Below the pieces are notes generated by a model. That model saw only the letters and a list, made by a program, of their open reading frames with translations, did no database searches and was not told the DNA's origin. Of a stretch of DNA of 64,000 nt, positions 1-9,171 are shown one piece after another. A program made the translations under genes and the position numbers. Origin of the DNA: an uncultured Centipeda sp. (GTDB taxonomy: Bacteria > Bacillota > Negativicutes > Selenomonadales > Selenomonadaceae); contig CAJPQT010000010.1 of NCBI GenBank assembly GCA_905372865.1, positions 24,025 through 88,024 of the forward strand. The letters are read 5' to 3'. Within the stretch, counting starts at the first letter, position 1. Each line of letters begins with the position of its first letter.

Positions 1-1
1 G

Positions 2-1039
2 CTTGCGAAACATGGCCCGATCGACGCACTCTATTGGAGCGTGCGGCCGCTGAGCTACGACGGGACACCGCTTGCCGACTGGTCGGAGCTGCGCCCCGTA
101 CGCGGGGAGAAGGCAGATCCTGCCGCGCCCGTCCTGACGACCGAGTATGCGGACATGCCGTATGCACCGCTCTACCCCGTCTACGCATGGATCCCGCTCG
201 CGGGGCAGATGGTGCACGAGGTTGAGGTCTATCGCCGTGAGGGCGCGCATGACCGCTATCTTCATACGCTGCGCGCAGGTGAGTACGATGTCTACGATGA
301 CATGCCGTTCACCGTTCCGGGGCACTATTTCTACCGCGTGCGCGGCCTCACGCGCACGGGCACACCGATCTCGAACTGGTCGAACTACGGGACATTCACC
401 GTCGCTGACCGAACGCCGATCGCCGCGCTTGGCGACAGCATTACCCACGGCGGCGGCGCGATCACCGTGCCGCCCTCGTACACACTCTACGACTGGGAGA
501 CGTACTGCACCGTTCCCGTGAAGAACCTCGGACACAGCGGCGACACGACGGAGGAGATGCTTGCGCGGTTTGAGCGCGACGTACTGCCGTTTTCCCCGCG
601 CGTCCTCATCATCATGGGCGGGGTCAACGACTTCCGTAGCGGCATCTACGGCGCGGAGAGCGTGCGCAACCTCGCCGCGCTGCGCGAGAAATGCATGGCG
701 CACGGAATTACGCCGATCTTCCTAACAGCGACACCGATCCGTCCCGCGCTGATGACCGCGCGTATGACGATCCAGGCCCCGCCGTCCGACTGGTGGGCAC
801 ACCGCGACTATATCAACAACTGGATCCTGCAGCAGGAGTACAGCATCGATGTCTCCAGCATTCTCGCGGACGCAGACGGACAGCTTGAGGCAGCATACAC
901 AACCGACGGTCTGCACCCCGACCTCATGGGCAAGAAATACATCGGCGAGCGCGTGGATGCCTACCTGCGCGAGCATTTCGCCTATGCGGCGGGCATGGCG
1001 GAGCGGCGTATAAGAGCATTGAAGCAAACGGATCCATAA
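2..1039 (+). CDS. SGNH/GDSL-family hydrolase with N-terminal Fn3-like region (5' partial)
   Basis: The frame is open to the left edge, so the true start lies outside the window; the GTG at 41 has no ribosome binding site. The first ~110 residues (Trp-rich, ending in a YRVRG strand) look like a fibronectin-III-like module. The rest is an SGNH esterase/lipase: block I GDSITHGG near nt 432 (catalytic Ser), a GHSGD turn, block III GGVNDF near nt 625 (Asn of the oxyanion hole) and block V DGLHPD near nt 905 (catalytic Asp and His). Such enzymes deacylate carbohydrates or lipids; the substrate cannot be told. The next gene follows after 15 bp and is probably co-transcribed. Confidence 0.85.
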   Translation, partial: LAKHGPIDALYWSVRPLSYDGTPLADWSELRPVRGEKADPAAPVLTTEYADMPYAPLYPVYAWIPLAGQMVHEVEVYRREGAHDRYLHTLRAGEYDVYDDMPFTVPGHYFYRVRGLTRTGTPISNWSNYGTFTVADRTPIAALGDSITHGGGAITVPPSYTLYDWETYCTVPVKNLGHSGDTTEEMLARFERDVLPFSPRVLIIMGGVNDFRSGIYGAESVRNLAALREKCMAHGITPIFLTATPIRPALMTARMTIQAPPSDWWAHRDYINNWILQQEYSIDVSSILADADGQLEAAYTTDGLHPDLMGKKYIGERVDAYLREHFAYAAGMAERRIRALKQTDP

Positions 1040-1054
1040 AAAGGAGGGAGCGCT

Positions 1055-1741
1055 ATGATCCGCAGTCTGCGCCTTGGCGCGATCCTGCTCCTCACCGCCG
1101 TACTCATCGGCGGTGCGTACACGGGCTACTGTTATCATCGCGACCGCACGCCGGAGGCGGCACTCCGTCACATCGCACGTGCCGTGATGACCGAGGATCG
1201 GGAGCTCTTCGATCAGTATGTCGATGAGGAGGCCGTACTCAGCTCGATGTACGCGGATGTGAGCACGCTCCTCGCGGAGCACATCACGGAGCTGCACGAG
1301 CGGCATCCCTCCGACTGGTTCTTCCGTCATGACAGCGCGTTCATGCGCACCTATATGGCGCAGCACAGCGCAGAGTACATCGGCTTTGCCCACAGTCTCT
1401 TGGACTTCTACTTCGATGCGCAGCGCATGCCCGTGACGAAGGCGGACGGCAATGCGCGGTGGGGCTCGGACGAGGTGCGTGCCTTTGCTGCGCACTATAC
1501 GGCCAGCATCGAGCCCGCCGTGATCGAGGGCGACCGCGCACATGTCATCTGTCTTGTGCGCGGCGATGACAGCGCCTATGGGCGGCTCCTGCCCGAGGGC
1601 TCCGTCACGATGGAGCTCGCGCGGCAGGCGGATGGCCGCTGGAAACTCACACACATCACCACCGACACCGCACGTACGAATGGGTTTTACGCCTTTGTCG
1701 ACGCGGCAGAGCGGTACTGGGAACTGCAAGGCTGGGACTAA
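1055..1741 (+). CDS. Membrane-anchored protein of unknown function
   Basis: 228 residues, ATG preceded by AAGGAGGG. A short basic start followed by one hydrophobic helix (about residues 5-25) predicts a single N-terminal membrane anchor or uncleaved signal, with the remainder outside the cytoplasmic membrane. The soluble part is acidic and helical at first and ends in a beta-rich stretch, reminiscent of small lumazine-type or DUF2939-like folds, but I do not recognise a family with confidence. It sits between the SGNH hydrolase and two hemerythrins, all on one strand with short spacers and no terminator until 2641, so an operon is likely. Confidence 0.65.
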   Translation: MIRSLRLGAILLLTAVLIGGAYTGYCYHRDRTPEAALRHIARAVMTEDRELFDQYVDEEAVLSSMYADVSTLLAEHITELHERHPSDWFFRHDSAFMRTYMAQHSAEYIGFAHSLLDFYFDAQRMPVTKADGNARWGSDEVRAFAAHYTASIEPAVIEGDRAHVICLVRGDDSAYGRLLPEGSVTMELARQADGRWKLTHITTDTARTNGFYAFVDAAERYWELQGWD

Positions 1742-1765
1742 ACGAAAGGAAAAGGAGAGCAGAGT

Positions 1766-2182
1766 ATGAAATACGAACTCACGAAGGACTATCTGACCGG
1801 CATTGATGAGATCGATAAGGAGCACGCGCGGCTCTTTGAGATCGCCAACGAGTGCTATGACCTCGTCATGGATGATGAGGCGGTTGACCGCTTCGACAAG
1901 ATCGTTGCACTTCTCGAGGAGCTTCGCAGCTATGCGGCGACGCATTTCGCACACGAGGAAGCGTACATGGAGCGCATCCAATACGAGCGGCGCTTCAGCG
2001 AGCGGTATCAGCACCTGCGCTTCATCCAGAAACTCAGTGAGATCGACCTCGATGACATCGACGAGAACCAGCAGGAGTACCTGCTTGGCATCCTCGACTT
2101 CCTCGCGCGCTGGCTCTACGGTCATATCAAGGTCATGGACTGCCGCATTCCAAAAGAGGAGGATGCCCCTGCGGCGCAATAG
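1766..2182 (+). CDS. Bacteriohemerythrin, copy 1 (one His ligand replaced)
   Basis: 138 residues, the normal size of a single-domain bacteriohemerythrin, a four-helix bundle that binds O2 at a di-iron site. Ligands seen: H20, H60 with E64 (HxxxE), H83, and H120 with D125 (HxxxxD). The family normally has HxxxH in the third helix; here the first His of that pair is E79. The paralogue directly downstream keeps both. With one His lost the protein may bind oxygen differently, use another ligand, or act as an iron or NO sensor; this is inference. Start ATG with GGAGAG upstream. Confidence 0.9.
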   Translation: MKYELTKDYLTGIDEIDKEHARLFEIANECYDLVMDDEAVDRFDKIVALLEELRSYAATHFAHEEAYMERIQYERRFSERYQHLRFIQKLSEIDLDDIDENQQEYLLGILDFLARWLYGHIKVMDCRIPKEEDAPAAQ

Positions 2183-2220
2183 GGAAACAGACGAAACAGG
2201 GAAAGCGAGCGGGATCAGCT

Positions 2221-2628
2221 ATGAAGTATGAGTTTACCGACGACTATCTGACGGGCATTCCGTCCGTGGATGAGCAGCACAGCAAGCTCTTTGACCTCAC
2301 GAATGAGTGCTATGAGCTCGTGATGGAGAGCGCGGCGGATGACAAGTATGACAAGATCGTCGAGATCTTGGATGAACTCGCCGCCTATGCCGGTACGCAT
2401 TTTGAGAGCGAAGAGGCGTATGCGGAGAGCGTGGGGGACCCGCATCGGTTCAGCCATCGTGCCCTGCACCTGCGCTTTATGAAGAAGGTCTCCGAGATCG
2501 ATCTGGAGAAGGTCGACGAAAACCAGCAGGAATATCTGCTGAACATCCTCGACTTCCTCGCACGCTGGCTCTTTGACCACATCAAGGGACGCGACTGCAA
2601 GCTCCCGCGTGAGGGGGCCGCATCGTAG
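2221..2628 (+). CDS. Bacteriohemerythrin, copy 2
   Basis: 135 residues. The full di-iron ligand set is present: H20, H60, E64, H79 and H83 (HxxxH), H120 and D125. It is clearly a paralogue of the preceding gene (same length, same DENQQEYLL segment before the last helix). Hemerythrins in anaerobes and microaerophiles are thought to buffer or deliver oxygen or protect Fe-S enzymes, which would suit an anaerobe with nitrate reductase and many radical-SAM enzymes. Last gene of the operon, followed 13 bp later by an intrinsic terminator. Confidence 0.92.
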   Translation: MKYEFTDDYLTGIPSVDEQHSKLFDLTNECYELVMESAADDKYDKIVEILDELAAYAGTHFESEEAYAESVGDPHRFSHRALHLRFMKKVSEIDLEKVDENQQEYLLNILDFLARWLFDHIKGRDCKLPREGAAS

Positions 2629-2636
2629 CAGCATAC

Positions 2637-2746
2637 AAAAACACCCCGCAATGAGCAGCTGCGGGGTGTTTTTGCTGTGTATTATATTTTAGGAGAGCTC
2701 TGGAAACCATATCCCTTCCTCAGGTTATGGCCTCAAACGAAAGCTT
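2637..2746 (-). ncRNA. Candidate small RNA of about 110 nt
   Basis: A minus-strand promoter (2753-2781) would start transcription near 2746, and the bidirectional hairpin at 2641-2669 would end it. No reading frame lies between. The RNA can form an internal stem CCATA/TATGG around a purine-rich loop. I could not match it to 4.5S, 6S or a known riboswitch. The rest of the gap up to 2994 is AT-rich and has no convincing gene; a 60-codon frame at 2813-2995 has Lys-rich, non-native composition and was not accepted. Confidence 0.4.
2641..2674 (+). terminator. Intrinsic terminator after hemerythrin operon (bidirectional)
   Basis: A perfect 10-bp stem (ACACCCCGCA with TGCGGGGTGT) with a 9-nt loop, followed by TTTTT. 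The A-run on the left side makes it usable from the minus strand too, where it would end the candidate sRNA that starts near 2746. Confidence 0.93.
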
Positions 2747-2752
2747 GTACAT

Positions 2753-2781
2753 ACTATAGCACATGAGAGAATGAAATTCAA
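2753..2781 (-). promoter_or_regulatory. Sigma-70 promoter for the candidate sRNA
   Basis: On the minus strand: -35 TTGAAT (2781-2776), 17-bp spacer, -10 TATAGT (2758-2753). It points into a region with no coding sequence but with a terminator about 80 bp downstream. Confidence 0.5.
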
Positions 2782-2994
2782 TAGCATAACGGAGAATATT
2801 TGCATATAAATTTTGTATCATAAAGATAAAAAAAGGTTATTTTTTGATAAAAAACGAAAAAATAGGAAAAAAGAACTATGTTCAAGACATTGCTTTTTTC
2901 CTATAATGAATGTGAGACAAGGGAAATGTCTTACTGCAGATTGCATGCAGTGGCGTGCAGTCAAAAATACTCATAAGGAAATGAGGTGGCTGTA

Positions 2995-3330
2995 ATGGCA
3001 GTCATATCACTTGCATCGGTGCTGGACGATCCGGCAAAACGGATCCCAATCAATGCGATGGTGCGTGCGGCGGCGATCTATCCTGCAAAGGATGACGCCC
3101 TCATCGAGGGGATGCGCGCACAGCGGCTCGCGTATCGTGAGCAGATTCGGCAGCTGCACCGCATGGACAGTGAAGCGTACGAGGTCGACATCCAGACGCT
3201 TGCACGTTCGCTGCGCACGTTGGAGGAGGATATCCACGTGGACGCAACGCGTGAGCTGTTCGGAGACCCGTACGTGGTCGAGCTGCAGGGCATACGTCCT
3301 GCAACCGATGCCGAAGCGGCATCGGCGTAG
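2995..3330 (+). CDS. Small protein of unknown function
   Basis: 111 residues from ATG 2995, chosen because GAGGTGG lies 5-6 bp upstream; a GTG at 2986 in the same frame overlaps that site. Predicted soluble and mostly helical, with a central charged helix (residues ~40-85, rich in Arg, Glu and Gln) that could be a coiled coil. No Cys, no signal peptide, no recognised motif. A possible -10 TATAAT lies at 2902-2907. Followed by a terminator shared with the convergent gene. Confidence 0.6.
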   Translation: MAVISLASVLDDPAKRIPINAMVRAAAIYPAKDDALIEGMRAQRLAYREQIRQLHRMDSEAYEVDIQTLARSLRTLEEDIHVDATRELFGDPYVVELQGIRPATDAEAASA

Positions 3331-3387
3331 TTCAGTTCTTCTCTTTCGGAGGGGATCGATCTGGAAAATTGCATAGAACTGCAAGCG

Positions 3388-3441
3388 AAAACCGCAGGAA
3401 TCTGAGTCGGTGTGATATCCGATCGGATTTCTGCGGTTTTT
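3388..3441. terminator. Bidirectional terminator between convergent genes
   Basis: A 15-bp stem, AAAACCGCAGGAATC (3388-3402) with GATTTCTGCGGTTTT (3426-3440), one mismatch, with A- and T-runs on the two sides. It can end both the plus-strand small gene and the minus-strand DUF4132 gene. Confidence 0.85.
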
Positions 3442-3541
3442 GTGTGAAATGATGTGGAGAGAATGCATTGCGGTTCTCTTTGCTGCGCACGCGGTCAGCT
3501 GTGAAACACTGCCTTTGCGAGCACACGCACCACAGAAACTG

Positions 3542-6500
3542 TCAGCGGCTGATCTGCTCCAAGATAAACGGATCCTTGATCTTGCCGTCCTCCGCGAAGA
3601 GGACAATCTTTGACAGGATCTCCGCCGTCTTCGGATCCTCGTCGAGGAACGGGAGGAAGAGGCGTCCGCGGTGTTGACTGTGGACGGGCAGGACGTTTAT
3701 CATCGCGCCCGCCTTCTGCTGCACGATGCCGCTGCCGAGGTGGACGGTGTAGTCGCCGAGCGTTCCATGGATGTGCGCATGCGCGCCCGCGAGCCGTACG
3801 TTGTCGAGCTTGAAGAGCGGCAGGTTGAACTGTGCGATCGCGCGGCGCATTTCGACGGTCGAGTGGCTCGCCTCCGGATCGACGCCGCCGACGTGCGCGA
3901 CGGAGACGGCGAGGTCGACGTCGCGCATGACCTCACTGAAGATGAGGTCGGGCACATCGTCGATCGGCAGCTTCTTGAACGTCTTACGGTCGAAGAAGTC
4001 CACCCATTCGAGTGTCGGCGCCTCGATGTCGGCGGGTGAGAACCAGTCGGCAAGCGCGTAGATGCGTGCGATGATGTTCGCCTTGTAGTAGACGCGCTGC
4101 AGTCCCTCCGTGCCGTCGATGACCCAACGGCGCGTTTTGAGCAGCGCGACGGTCTTCGCGGGCTGGATCTGGTGTCCTGCATAGCGCAGGCTCGTCTCCT
4201 TTCCGCGTTCGTCCGCCGTCTTGACATAGAGCTCACGGAATACCTGCTTGAATGGCTGCTTGCGTTTGTTTTCAAAAAGATAATTCTGATATGCCGCCCA
4301 TGTGCCGCTCTCATAGAGATCGAGCGCGTGGGCGATCTTTAGCTCCGCATCCGCCGCGACCGCTGTGCGCGTGCCGTCGGGGGCAGCGAGTACACCATCC
4401 ACGTAAAAGCCGAGTGCCGTGTCCAACTCAAAAACGAGTGTCTGCAGCAGCGGCGCAATCACGGGATTATTCTCGATGATGTTTGCGATTTCATAAGCGA
4501 AGAGCGGCGTACCGTCCTCCATCGCCTCCTCGAGCATCTTCTTCGCGCGGCGGTATTGCTCACGCAGGTGTTTCTCCGTTTTCTTCAGTTCCGCGACATA
4601 GGCGTGCTTCTTCAGTTTGGCGGGGATGGACTTGAGTGCCTTGCCGTCCTTCGCACAGACGACACTTGCCCTGCCGTCCTCTGCCACGTCAATCCAAAGC
4701 TCCGCACCGTCCACCGTCTTGGGCGCAAAGTGTGCGGCGTGCTCCTGGATAAGTCCCGTCTCCGCCGTCCACACGAGGCGCGTCACGTCGGCAAAGCCGC
4801 AGGCACGCGCGAGGTTCGCGAGGGCGATCTCGACCGCCTTCGCCTCGCTCGCGCGGCGCTGTGCGCCGAACTGTTTGCTCTCCTTGCGGAAGTTTTGCAG
4901 GAATGCGTAGCGTGCGAGCATGTCCTTCTCGCGTGCACGCTTGAGGGGGATGAGACCATAGCTCATAACGAGGTCTTTGTTGCGCTTCGCCGTGATTTCC
5001 TTCTCCACGTCGGCGAGCTTCATCACACCGCGTACGGCGTCGGCGAACTTGCGCGCCCGCGTGTGCTTTGCACCGTCAGAGATGTACTTTGCCGCCTCAT
5101 AGAGTGCGTCGAAATGCGCCTTGCCGAGCTCCTTATACGCCGCATGGAACCAGTCAATATCGAATGCGCCCTCCTGCAGGTCCTCGATGGGGATCGGTGT
5201 GTATTTGGCGATGATGCTCTCCATGTCCCGAGGAACTTCGCACATATGCGCTTGGAAGTAATAGCAGCCGCTCGCCATGCCACGCCAGCCGAGGTGCGCC
5301 TCGATGAGCGGAATCCACTGCGGCGCGTACATCGCGGCCTCGATGAGGCGCTGCTGTGCGATGCCCGCCCCCATAAGCGCAGCCTTCAGGTCTGCCGCTG
5401 TTTCCCCTGTGCGCGGGTAGGAGACGCGCAGCAGATGGCTGAGCGTCGTTGTCTTCTCTCCATCCCAGCCCGTGTACCATCTGCGGCGGTCGAACTTCAG
5501 TGCGCCCAGTGCCTGCAGGATGTGTACGAAGACAGGGATGCCCTCGACACGCGCGATGCTGTCCACGGCGGTGGAGTGGCGTGCAGGAGTGTCGCCGCGT
5601 CGCAGCTCCGCTGATACAATGGCGTCAATGATCGCCTGCCCCTCGGATTTGATAAAGGCGAGCACATCCGCTGTTTCGAGCGCCTTGCAGGCGGGATTGA
5701 GCGGATTGGGGAGCGTTCCGTTTCGATACCACTCGAGTGTGCGGACGCGATCGCGCACAACATAATTTTGTCCGTTGGCAGCCTTGGCTGCCGGATCGGT
5801 CGGTACGCCGAGGAGCGCCTTGTAAAATGCGTCCTTCTTCACTATGCCGAGGAGGATCGCCTGTGCATGCTCGATGAGCGGGGTCAGTTTTGCATCAGGC
5901 TCCTCCTTCATGCGCAGGAGATGTGCTTCGATCCGTTCCATCATGCGGTAACGCAGCGCGTAGGACTGGGTAAACTCTGCCGTATCCCGATAGAGCTGTG
6001 CACCCTCCAGAGCCGTCTGCATCAGGGGATCGTGGTGCATGATCTGGTGGGTCTCTCTCATGTGCCACTTTTTATACTCTTTTAGAAAGAGATTTTCGTC
6101 AAAGCATTCATAGGCGCGGCTCATCAGAAGCAGCCCTACCGCAAAGACAAACGCTTGATTCTTGTGCGCGTGCGTCACGTAGAGGATGCGGATGACCTCG
6201 CGCCCCGATGTCTGACCGCCATAGCCATCGCCGAAGTAGTTCAGTTTTTTCGCGGCAAGGACATCGGGGAGAGCCGTCCAGTCCCGCTCCGTAATGCGGT
6301 CAAGCGCCTCCGTAAAGAGGGCGTCCTCTGCACGTGGCATACGAAGTGCAATGGCCAGCTGATAGAGCGTTGCGAAGTCCTTGATTTCCTTTTCGTAAAA
6401 ATTCTCCCAGATGGCAGCGAGCGGATAGCGGCAAAGAGGCGCGTCGATGCCGTCTGCGGGCTCCGATGCCGCCTCGCGGAAGCCCGCAGAGAGCGTCGTC

Positions 6501-8620
6501 TCCTCGCTGCCGTAGTTGCGCCGTCGATATTCATAGTCCTCGTGTTCGGTGTAGAGTGCACTCAGCTTTTCGATGATGGCGAGCAGCTCTTCATCCGAGC
6601 GTGGAAAAATGTCCGCAAGCGTGAGCGTGTTGACAACGCGGACGGTATGTGCCGCCGCATCGTAGCCGCCTGTCACGCCGTCTGCGTTCTCTGCCTCCGT
6701 GATCTCGATCTTGAAGTCCGGCGTATAGGATGCGTCATAGAGTGCGCGCTCCTGCTCATCTGCGTTCGTTCCTCCCGTCAGTTCGTCGATCAGCACCTGC
6801 TCGTCCGAGGTGGGCTTTTGGATGCCGTGTGCGAAGGTGAGCAGCTCCTCCTGTGCGATGCGCCCGTCCGCCTTGCAGCGCAGGAGGAGGTCGAGACCGC
6901 CGAGGCGCTTGTTCACGTCCTTCTGTGCGAGCAGCTCCGCAATGGTCGCGTACAGAGGAGCATCCTCCTGCATGTAGAGGAGATCGAGCACCGCGCGGCG
7001 CGTTTGTGGATTCTTCAGACGCAGCAGGGCGGAGATGTTTGTATGATGACGCGAAATGAGCTTGTTTTTCGCGAGGATGTCCTTTGCCGTATCGGGGGCA
7101 GTGCGGAGGAGATCGACGAGGGCCGCTTCCTGCACCGCTGTTCTCGGCACGGCAAGCAGAATTTCCGCTGCCTGCGCGCCGATCCACGCGACGGAGAGAA
7201 CGGGGGCGACGCGATCCGTCAGCGTACCGTCTGCGCAGAGCGCGGCGAGGATCATGCCTTCTGCAAGCGATTCCTTCCTCAGCGTCACGCCGTACCACGG
7301 GAAGATGCACGGGCGGTATTCGATCTCCTTCCGCTTCATCTGATCCATTGCGCGTTCGCAGAGATCGAAGAAGGCGGCCGCCTCCTCCGTGCTCTCAAAG
7401 TACTCCGACGGGTCGAATGTCTTGGTGAATTCCTCGGCATCCCAAATACGGAAGTTCCCCGTCACAAAGGGGAGATAGCAGGCAATGCACTTCATGTCCT
7501 CAGCATCGGGAACGGCATTTGTGATTTCCGCGAGTACGCGTTTAGCTGTACGCCGTGCATATGCTTCGTCCTGTATCACGTTCAGATAATACGAGACGAG
7601 CAGAACGGAGTGCGGCTTGCCTCCCTCTATCATATGTTCCATACCCGCGATCAATTCTTTGAGATCTCGGCTTCCCTTGCTCCACAGCCCGACCGTTGCC
7701 TCGACATTGTCCGCACTTTCGATGAGTGCGTCCGCCTCCTGCGGATTTTGCAGCACGCGGAGCATCAGCGCGAGCTGCTTCTTGTCCACACGGTCGGCGT
7801 ATGTGCCGCTGACGCCGATGGTCGCTGCAATCGCGCGGCGCACGGACGAGAAGCGGATGAGATCGTGCTCTGCAATCAGCCCCATCATATAGGCGAAGTG
7901 CTCCTGCCTGCCGCAGTCCATCGTCTCGCAGACCGCCTGCCGCAGCCCCTCCTGCAGCTTGCCCGCAAGCAGGAGTTTTCCGACGAGTTCCACAAGCTCT
8001 GCACTGCGTGATTGGAAGATGCCGCAGAGCGCCTCGTAGGTGAGGATGTTCGTATTGTTCTCGCTGAGGAGCATATCGCGCGTGATGGCGAGCACCTCCG
8101 CATCCCCGCGGTCGAGCCGCGCGGCGATCTGCACGGACGGGAGGAAGCTGCTGCCGTACTTCGCCACATCGTACTCCCTGCGCAGGAGCTGCGGCACGGT
8201 CAGCCCGGAGATGTGCTGGCGAATCAGCCGCTGGACCAGTCCCCAGATGCGAGGGGCGTGTTGATGATAGTCGCGTGAGCGGATCAGGCGGCGATGACAG
8301 CCCGTTGTATATGGGTAGTCGGCAAGACTGCTCGCGATGTCCGCCAGATCTGCGCGCAGCTCACACCCCATCATGAGGTCAAAGGCGGGGTAGAGCGCGG
8401 GCGGCAGGACATCTTCCGCCGTGCAGACCTTGCCGCGGCTGCTGCGCTGAAAATTCTCCACGATGCGATCCCAGTCATAGTCGGGATCGCCGTCCTCGTC
8501 CTTGTAGAAAAAGAGTGCATCGAGCAGGGCCTTGTTCTGTGCGTCGAGCGACTTGCGTCCTGCTTTCAGTTTTTTCAGATAGGCGGTCATTTCCTCGTCG
8601 GACAAACGGTAGTTGATCAT
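3542..8620 (-). CDS. Giant DUF4132-domain protein
   Basis: 1692 residues from ATG 8620, chosen because AAGGAGG sits 6 bp upstream; an in-frame start at 8638 would overlap the previous gene and lacks such a site. The N-terminal ~900 residues are helical repeat-like (HEAT/ARM style, many Leu/Ala helices). The C-terminal part matches the DUF4132/MolR-like family, ending in a conserved block with DYTVHLGSG, Q-x-x-AGAMINVLPV and GRLFLPFLDEDPKTAEILSKI. No signal peptide or membrane segment. Function of the family is unknown; some members are linked to molybdate metabolism by an old E. coli genetic name, which is weak evidence. Translated directly after the small gene upstream, 11 bp apart. Confidence 0.85.
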   Translation of the reverse strand: MINYRLSDEEMTAYLKKLKAGRKSLDAQNKALLDALFFYKDEDGDPDYDWDRIVENFQRSSRGKVCTAEDVLPPALYPAFDLMMGCELRADLADIASSLADYPYTTGCHRRLIRSRDYHQHAPRIWGLVQRLIRQHISGLTVPQLLRREYDVAKYGSSFLPSVQIAARLDRGDAEVLAITRDMLLSENNTNILTYEALCGIFQSRSAELVELVGKLLLAGKLQEGLRQAVCETMDCGRQEHFAYMMGLIAEHDLIRFSSVRRAIAATIGVSGTYADRVDKKQLALMLRVLQNPQEADALIESADNVEATVGLWSKGSRDLKELIAGMEHMIEGGKPHSVLLVSYYLNVIQDEAYARRTAKRVLAEITNAVPDAEDMKCIACYLPFVTGNFRIWDAEEFTKTFDPSEYFESTEEAAAFFDLCERAMDQMKRKEIEYRPCIFPWYGVTLRKESLAEGMILAALCADGTLTDRVAPVLSVAWIGAQAAEILLAVPRTAVQEAALVDLLRTAPDTAKDILAKNKLISRHHTNISALLRLKNPQTRRAVLDLLYMQEDAPLYATIAELLAQKDVNKRLGGLDLLLRCKADGRIAQEELLTFAHGIQKPTSDEQVLIDELTGGTNADEQERALYDASYTPDFKIEITEAENADGVTGGYDAAAHTVRVVNTLTLADIFPRSDEELLAIIEKLSALYTEHEDYEYRRRNYGSEETTLSAGFREAASEPADGIDAPLCRYPLAAIWENFYEKEIKDFATLYQLAIALRMPRAEDALFTEALDRITERDWTALPDVLAAKKLNYFGDGYGGQTSGREVIRILYVTHAHKNQAFVFAVGLLLMSRAYECFDENLFLKEYKKWHMRETHQIMHHDPLMQTALEGAQLYRDTAEFTQSYALRYRMMERIEAHLLRMKEEPDAKLTPLIEHAQAILLGIVKKDAFYKALLGVPTDPAAKAANGQNYVVRDRVRTLEWYRNGTLPNPLNPACKALETADVLAFIKSEGQAIIDAIVSAELRRGDTPARHSTAVDSIARVEGIPVFVHILQALGALKFDRRRWYTGWDGEKTTTLSHLLRVSYPRTGETAADLKAALMGAGIAQQRLIEAAMYAPQWIPLIEAHLGWRGMASGCYYFQAHMCEVPRDMESIIAKYTPIPIEDLQEGAFDIDWFHAAYKELGKAHFDALYEAAKYISDGAKHTRARKFADAVRGVMKLADVEKEITAKRNKDLVMSYGLIPLKRAREKDMLARYAFLQNFRKESKQFGAQRRASEAKAVEIALANLARACGFADVTRLVWTAETGLIQEHAAHFAPKTVDGAELWIDVAEDGRASVVCAKDGKALKSIPAKLKKHAYVAELKKTEKHLREQYRRAKKMLEEAMEDGTPLFAYEIANIIENNPVIAPLLQTLVFELDTALGFYVDGVLAAPDGTRTAVAADAELKIAHALDLYESGTWAAYQNYLFENKRKQPFKQVFRELYVKTADERGKETSLRYAGHQIQPAKTVALLKTRRWVIDGTEGLQRVYYKANIIARIYALADWFSPADIEAPTLEWVDFFDRKTFKKLPIDDVPDLIFSEVMRDVDLAVSVAHVGGVDPEASHSTVEMRRAIAQFNLPLFKLDNVRLAGAHAHIHGTLGDYTVHLGSGIVQQKAGAMINVLPVHSQHRGRLFLPFLDEDPKTAEILSKIVLFAEDGKIKDPFILEQISR

Positions 8621-8631
8621 TGCGTTCCTCC

Positions 8632-9054
8632 TTACCACATGCGTCCCGCGAGCATCGTCAGCCGGACAAAGGTGATTTCGTCATTTTCATGCAGGGTGAC
8701 GGGGCTGTCGAGCGCTCCCTCCACCTCCGCGCCGTTCACGAAAATCCGATAGATGCCGTCGATAAAACACTCATGTGCATTCGCAATCGCCGCTGTCGTG
8801 TCCTGCACCTTCCCGTTGTAGTCCGCGCCGAACCCAACATTGCCGACCGTAGCGGCATCCGCGATCTCCTCACTCGTCAGATAGGCGAGCGCTGTCTCCC
8901 CCGCCGCCGCCCGTTCATTGAAGCGCGTGACCTCCGCCGTGACGAACGCCGCAATCAGCCCGCCAATGCTGCGCACCGCACCGATCTCATAGGGACGCGT
9001 CTCAATTGCGTTTCTGCGCTTCCCGATGCGCTTTACGTTCACCTGTACCTGCAT
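8632..9054 (-). CDS. Small protein encoded with the DUF4132 gene
   Basis: 140 residues, start ATG with AAAGGAG upstream. Predicted soluble alpha/beta protein; the C-terminal ~50 residues (IFVNGAEVEG then VTLHENDEITFVRLT) resemble a small beta-grasp or ubiquitin-like fold with an xVxxxDEIxFxRL strand, but the family is not recognised. It is translationally close to the giant DUF4132 protein (stop 8632, next start 8620), so the two probably act together. A -10 TATAAT on this strand lies at 9096-9091, upstream of the gene; no good -35 partner is seen. Confidence 0.65.
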   Translation of the reverse strand: MQVQVNVKRIGKRRNAIETRPYEIGAVRSIGGLIAAFVTAEVTRFNERAAAGETALAYLTSEEIADAATVGNVGFGADYNGKVQDTTAAIANAHECFIDGIYRIFVNGAEVEGALDSPVTLHENDEITFVRLTMLAGRMW

Positions 9055-9171
9055 ATGTTGCTCCTTTGCACCGTATTCTCACAGAGGCTTATTATAGCAT
9101 AGTTTCGTATGCCGTACACGATAGACAAACCTAATTGCAAGAATAGTTTTCAATTATAAAATTTTGCCGAA

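Noticed and set aside
2813..2995. A 60-codon frame ahead of the small gene at 2995
   Set aside because: AT-rich, Lys-rich, without a ribosome site, overlapping the next gene's start region.
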